From NCBI RefSeq assembly GCF_029887935.1, contig NZ_JARXRO010000020.1, positions 495,876 to 559,875 of the forward strand: a stretch of DNA of 64,000 nucleotides. The letters run 5' to 3'. A program made the position numbers and the translations under genes. The notes beneath the pieces were generated by a model, which saw only the letters and a list, made by a program, of their open reading frames with translations, was not told where the DNA came from and ran no database searches. The DNA is from Luteimonas kalidii (GTDB lineage Bacteria; Pseudomonadota; Gammaproteobacteria; Xanthomonadales; Xanthomonadaceae). Below, in pieces: positions 60,914 to 64,000 of this stretch (the stretch's first letter is position 1; each line of letters begins with the position of its first letter).

Positions 60914-63139
60914 GTGTCGAACTTCCAGAGCCAGGGTCCGTCGATGAGTATCGACCAGCAGGTAGAAGCGCGCGGGCAGGACCAGGCCCAGGCCGTCGAG
61001 ACCGTGCTGGAACTCGAGCGGCGGCTGGAGGATGCGCTCGCCAGCGAAGACAGGCTCAAGCGCAGGCTTGCCGAAGCACAGCGCAAGGCCAAGTCCCTGG
61101 CCTGGGAGAAGGAGCAGATCCTGCGAAGCACCTCCTGGCGCATCACCGGGCCCTTGCGCAAGCTGCGGACGATGCTCGGCGCGTCAGAGCCCGTGGGGCT
61201 GACAGAGGGGGCCGCGCCCGCCTTGATGGAGGAGATCCCTGCGATCGCGTGGGGCGCCTGCCTCCCTTCCGACATCCCCGAGGCAATGGTGGTGGCCGGG
61301 CCGGAAACCGTCATGCGCAGCAACGACTCCTGCATCATGCTGCGGCCGGAGGCGCTGGTGGAAGACGTCCTGCCCACGGGTTACTTGCAGGCCTGCGCCG
61401 GAGCAGGGGCTGCGCCGCTGATCAGTTTCGGTGACGGCACCGCCCCGCGCATCGCCTTCCTCGGAAGTCTCGAACTGGCGCTGGAGCTGGCATTCGACGC
61501 CGAAGTCGAGAGGCTGGACGAACATGCATGGATGGAGCAACTCGACAGCAACCGGTTTGCCTTCCTTCTGATCGAGCCCGTCTGGCACGTCGAGAATCGT
61601 GGCTGGAGGGATGTATGCAGCAATCCGGAACGCGGGCGCCGCATTCTCGCGCCTCTCGTTGCCGCGTTCCGCGCGCGCGGAATTCCCGCCGTGATCTGGT
61701 TCCGGAATCCGCTTCCCGAGATCGGGAACTTCGGATGGATGGTGGAATTGGCGGATCGTGCGTATGCGATCGACGAAGCGTTGGCGCAGGCGTTGGCGCA
61801 GCCGCCTGCGGTCAGGGTCGGCGTGTTGGCGCCGGCCATCCAGCCGGCGATCCACAATCCCTTCCGGCGCTGGCCGCAACTGACGGCGCCCGGCTGGAAG
61901 GGCAAGGTCCTGTACGACGGCTGGCTGAACCTGTCCGAAGGGCTGGCTGCGGATCCGTTGCTCGGCCACTACAAGGGCGATCGCCTCTTGGTCGGCGACA
62001 GTCGCTGGGACTTCGGCGGAGTCCGCCTGACCGACCAGGCGGAGTTCATCGACAACGCCATCGGTTGCCTGAATCTGCCGGGCAAGGCCGCGCTTGCGAA
62101 AATGGTCGGCGCGGAACTGTTCAAGCATTCCCCGCTCACTCCGGCGTGGGCGATGCGCACCATGATGATGCGATCCATCGCGTGTGGCGCGGTGGCTGCG
62201 ACCACGGACGAACCCGAAACGCGTTGGGGCGGACTGCCACTGGCCGGATCAGTCGACGCCGTCACCACCGAGCTGGACGCCCTGCTGGGCGATCCTGTCC
62301 GGCTGGCGCGCACGCATCACCTCGCGCTGCGGGCGCTGGCGCGAGAACATTGCCTTTCGGACAGGCTTGACCGGATGGCGACCGACCTCGGGCTGCAGGT
62401 GCGTTTCGGCATCGCGCCTGCGACGGTAGCCTGCCTGCTGGTCACGATGCGGCCTGACCTGTTGCGTCGGTGCGTGGAGCGTTTCCGGGCGGATCGGTAT
62501 CCGCATAAGGAACTCGTCATCGTGCTGCACGGCTGGGACGCGCCCCTGGAAGAAGCCCGCAAGCTCATCCGCGATGGCGAGCGAATTTCGGTCCACCGTC
62601 TTGGGCGCGAGCACAGCCTCGGGACATGCCTGAACTTCGCCGCGTCCCAGACCGAGGCCGAGTACTGGGCGAAGATCGACGACGACGACCTGTACGGTCC
62701 CGAGTACCTCAGCGACATGATGCTCTGGCGCAAGTTCGCGGATTTCCACGTGGGCGGCAAGACGGCCGCGTTCACCTATTCCCAAGGAAGCGACGAGATC
62801 CTGTTCGATCCTGCGCTTGCGCTGGGCCGGTCCTGGCAGCGGCGCGTCGCGGGCCAGGGCGAGAAAGTACACATCGCGGGAGGCACGCTGATCGGGAAGC
62901 GGGAAGTCCTCGCCGCAGTCCCTTTCTCGGACGTGCGCCGCAAGGGATCGGATACGAACTTCCTGCGCAGGGCCGACGCCGCGGGGTACGACCTGCACGG
63001 CTTCGATTTCTTCAACTTCGCACTGTTCCGGAGCAGCCAGCAGGGCTTCCATACCTGGAACGTGGACCATGAGCAGTTGCGTAACCGGACGACGATCGCG
63101 GGTCGCGGCGAAGACGTTCCGGGCGTGGTGTTCATCTGA
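60914..63139 (+). CDS. Multidomain glycosyltransferase (GT2 with CgeB-like part)
   Basis: A 741-residue protein in three parts. Residues about 20-85 form an alpha-helical segment (ETVLELERRLEDALASEDRLKRRL, then SWRITGPLRKLR), a feature of O-antigen glycosyltransferases. Residues about 90-480 resemble the CgeB/DUF3880-like GT-B half. Residues about 500-741 form a GT-A, family 2 domain (ATVACLLVTMRPDLLRRCVERF, KIDDDDLYGPEYLSDMML with the DxD-type metal motif). It probably adds two sugars or one sugar with a second binding domain during O-antigen building. GTG at 60914 has GGAG 7 bases upstream; the ATG at 60944 is the alternative. It begins one base after wzt ends. Confidence 0.82.
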   Translation: MSNFQSQGPSMSIDQQVEARGQDQAQAVETVLELERRLEDALASEDRLKRRLAEAQRKAKSLAWEKEQILRSTSWRITGPLRKLRTMLGASEPVGLTEGAAPALMEEIPAIAWGACLPSDIPEAMVVAGPETVMRSNDSCIMLRPEALVEDVLPTGYLQACAGAGAAPLISFGDGTAPRIAFLGSLELALELAFDAEVERLDEHAWMEQLDSNRFAFLLIEPVWHVENRGWRDVCSNPERGRRILAPLVAAFRARGIPAVIWFRNPLPEIGNFGWMVELADRAYAIDEALAQALAQPPAVRVGVLAPAIQPAIHNPFRRWPQLTAPGWKGKVLYDGWLNLSEGLAADPLLGHYKGDRLLVGDSRWDFGGVRLTDQAEFIDNAIGCLNLPGKAALAKMVGAELFKHSPLTPAWAMRTMMMRSIACGAVAATTDEPETRWGGLPLAGSVDAVTTELDALLGDPVRLARTHHLALRALAREHCLSDRLDRMATDLGLQVRFGIAPATVACLLVTMRPDLLRRCVERFRADRYPHKELVIVLHGWDAPLEEARKLIRDGERISVHRLGREHSLGTCLNFAASQTEAEYWAKIDDDDLYGPEYLSDMMLWRKFADFHVGGKTAAFTYSQGSDEILFDPALALGRSWQRRVAGQGEKVHIAGGTLIGKREVLAAVPFSDVRRKGSDTNFLRRADAAGYDLHGFDFFNFALFRSSQQGFHTWNVDHEQLRNRTTIAGRGEDVPGVVFI

Positions 63140-64000
63140 TGGCCTCGCGCGGATTGACATCGTGGTTGAGGAGGCTGGGCAACGTCCCGCAACAGGGCCG
63201 CCGCGGCTCGGGCCTCGGTATGCCGGTCCCGGGCGACATACCGCAGGGGCTGCTCTACGCGCGCGGGTTCCTGCTCACCGCCGACCGGGTCGAGCCGCCT
63301 GTCGCGGTCGCCGGCTGGCAGGTGGTCCAGATGCCCGGGTACAGTCTGCGGGTCGACGCACGGGTGCCGGTGCAGCACGCGGAACATGCCGGCAGGTCGG
63401 CATGGCTTGTGGGCGATGCCTTCGAGCCCGAAGCCGGGATCTACCAGGACGCGGCCCGTTATCTGCTCCAGGGCGATCTGCTCGAGCGCCTGGACGGGAT
63501 GGCCGGCCGTTTCGCGCTGTTCGTCCTCGAGCCCGGCCGTCGACTCGAGGTGTACCACGATGCCATGGGCTCGCGGAGCATCTTCTACAGCGACAGCGAC
63601 AGCGACAGCGGCGCTGTCGTGGCGTCCCACGCCGGCCTGGTGGCCGATATCCTTGGTACCGGACTTCGCGAGTGGATCATTCCGTTCATCACGTCGCGCG
63701 GATATTTCAGGCGCGACGTGAAGTATCTTCCCGGCCTTGACTCGCCGTTCGAGGGAGTCAGGCAACTGACGCCCAATACCAGGCTCGTGCTCCCGACCAA
63801 GGCAGTCGAGCGCTACTGGCCCAGGGAACCCAGGATCGAATCGGACTACGAGAGCGCGGTCGCGGCACTCGTGCAGCATGTGAGTGGCTTGGGCGCGTAT
63901 CTACGCCAGCACGACGAGCATGCGATCGTGGGCGTGAGCGCCGGTCGCGACAGTCGCTGCGCACTGGCCGGCGTTGTGCCCCTCTCGCCCTCGCTGTTCA
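63139..64000 (+). CDS. Asparagine-synthase-like protein (cut by window end)
   Basis: At least 287 residues are visible and the frame stays open to the edge. The central part (about 110-150; LLERLDGMAGRFALFVLEPG, YHDAMGSRSIFYS) resembles the N-terminal glutaminase-like domain of asparagine synthetase B, and the last part reaches a PP-loop-like VGVSAGRDSRCALAG (about residue 270; canonical SGGxDS becomes SAGRDSR). The N terminus (MASRGLTSWLRRL) lacks the Cys-2 nucleophile, so glutamine cleavage is unlikely. It may amidate or ligate a sugar using ammonia. A hexamer repeat encodes SDSDSDS. The start overlaps the glycosyltransferase stop as TGATG. Confidence 0.75.
   Translation, partial: MASRGLTSWLRRLGNVPQQGRRGSGLGMPVPGDIPQGLLYARGFLLTADRVEPPVAVAGWQVVQMPGYSLRVDARVPVQHAEHAGRSAWLVGDAFEPEAGIYQDAARYLLQGDLLERLDGMAGRFALFVLEPGRRLEVYHDAMGSRSIFYSDSDSDSGAVVASHAGLVADILGTGLREWIIPFITSRGYFRRDVKYLPGLDSPFEGVRQLTPNTRLVLPTKAVERYWPREPRIESDYESAVAALVQHVSGLGAYLRQHDEHAIVGVSAGRDSRCALAGVVPLSPSLF
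63589..63610 (+). repeat. Hexanucleotide AGCGAC repeat inside the asparagine-synthase-like gene
   Basis: AGCGAC repeats three times (63589-63606) plus a partial AGCG, encoding SDSDSDS. A six-base unit keeps the frame, so gain or loss of copies would change length only by two residues. Confidence 0.65.

Noticed and set aside
1..64000. CRISPR arrays, insertion sequences, prophage or plasmid origins
   Set aside because: No regularly spaced repeats, transposase or integrase motifs, or phage structural genes were seen on either strand.

Overview
The window is GC-rich, densely coded chromosomal DNA. Its gene set points to a member of the Xanthomonadaceae (Lysobacteraceae), such as a Luteimonas, Lysobacter or Pseudoxanthomonas relative. 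The strongest markers are a Clp regulator (the Xanthomonas CRP homologue) beside speD, coq7, rplM and rpsI; a Xanthomonas-type tryptophan 2,3-dioxygenase; and cystathionine beta-synthase followed by metB at the edge of an O-antigen cluster, the known position of the LPS locus in Xanthomonas. Species cannot be fixed from the sequence alone. No insertion sequence, prophage, integrase or CRISPR array was seen.

Layout. 1-5 kb: the end of a PhoQ-like sensor kinase, MtfA peptidase, then birA-coaX-SPOR protein and tRNA-Thr. 5-11 kb: arginase, two small stress/envelope proteins, trpS and a metallo-hydrolase. 11-15.5 kb (minus strand): two VOC proteins and a 2-oxoacid dehydrogenase E1alpha-E1beta-E2 operon. 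15.7-24 kb: a large secreted nuclease, kynA, a Nudix hydrolase, an AbgT transporter and a POT peptide transporter. 24-27 kb: a MarR regulator divergent from hppD-hmgA. 27-35 kb: a lipoprotein, a Ca/Na exchanger and a complete Mrp antiporter operon on the minus strand. 35-41 kb: housekeeping and membrane genes, including purC, rpe and yegS. 41-46 kb: the trpE-trpG-trpD-(monooxygenase)-trpC-HAD cluster, with a candidate Trp-rich leader peptide that I found overlapping the trpE start. 46.5-50.6 kb: GNAT-clp, speD, coq7, rplM-rpsI, tRNA-Gln. 50.8-56.5 kb: an Fe/2OG oxygenase, fumarylacetoacetase-maiA, a PilT/PilU ATPase and envelope lipoproteins. 56.7-59.3 kb: transsulfuration genes. 59.3-64 kb: the start of a variable O-antigen locus (wzm, wzt, a multidomain glycosyltransferase, an asparagine-synthase-like protein cut by the window end), with visibly lower G+C.

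How genes work together. Tyrosine/homogentisate breakdown is complete but split: hppD-hmgA at 24.6-27.1 kb and the hydrolase-maiA pair at 51.7-53.7 kb. Tryptophan metabolism has both arms: biosynthesis (trpEGDC) and catabolism (kynA), plus trpS. cbs and metB convert homocysteine and serine to cysteine. The Mrp operon and the exchanger at 28-35 kb handle cations.

Regulatory signals. Many genes share a TAGAAT-like -10 hexamer followed by a CG-rich stretch. In at least five cases (SPOR gene, kynA, the DnaJ gene, the Trp-rich leader, the Fe/2OG oxygenase), and also for a seven-codon ORF before birA, an ATG follows the hexamer after exactly 6 bases, so these transcripts may be leaderless. The points most worth a second look are the trpE leader, the MarR/hppD operator-promoter overlap and the O-antigen proteins at the right end.
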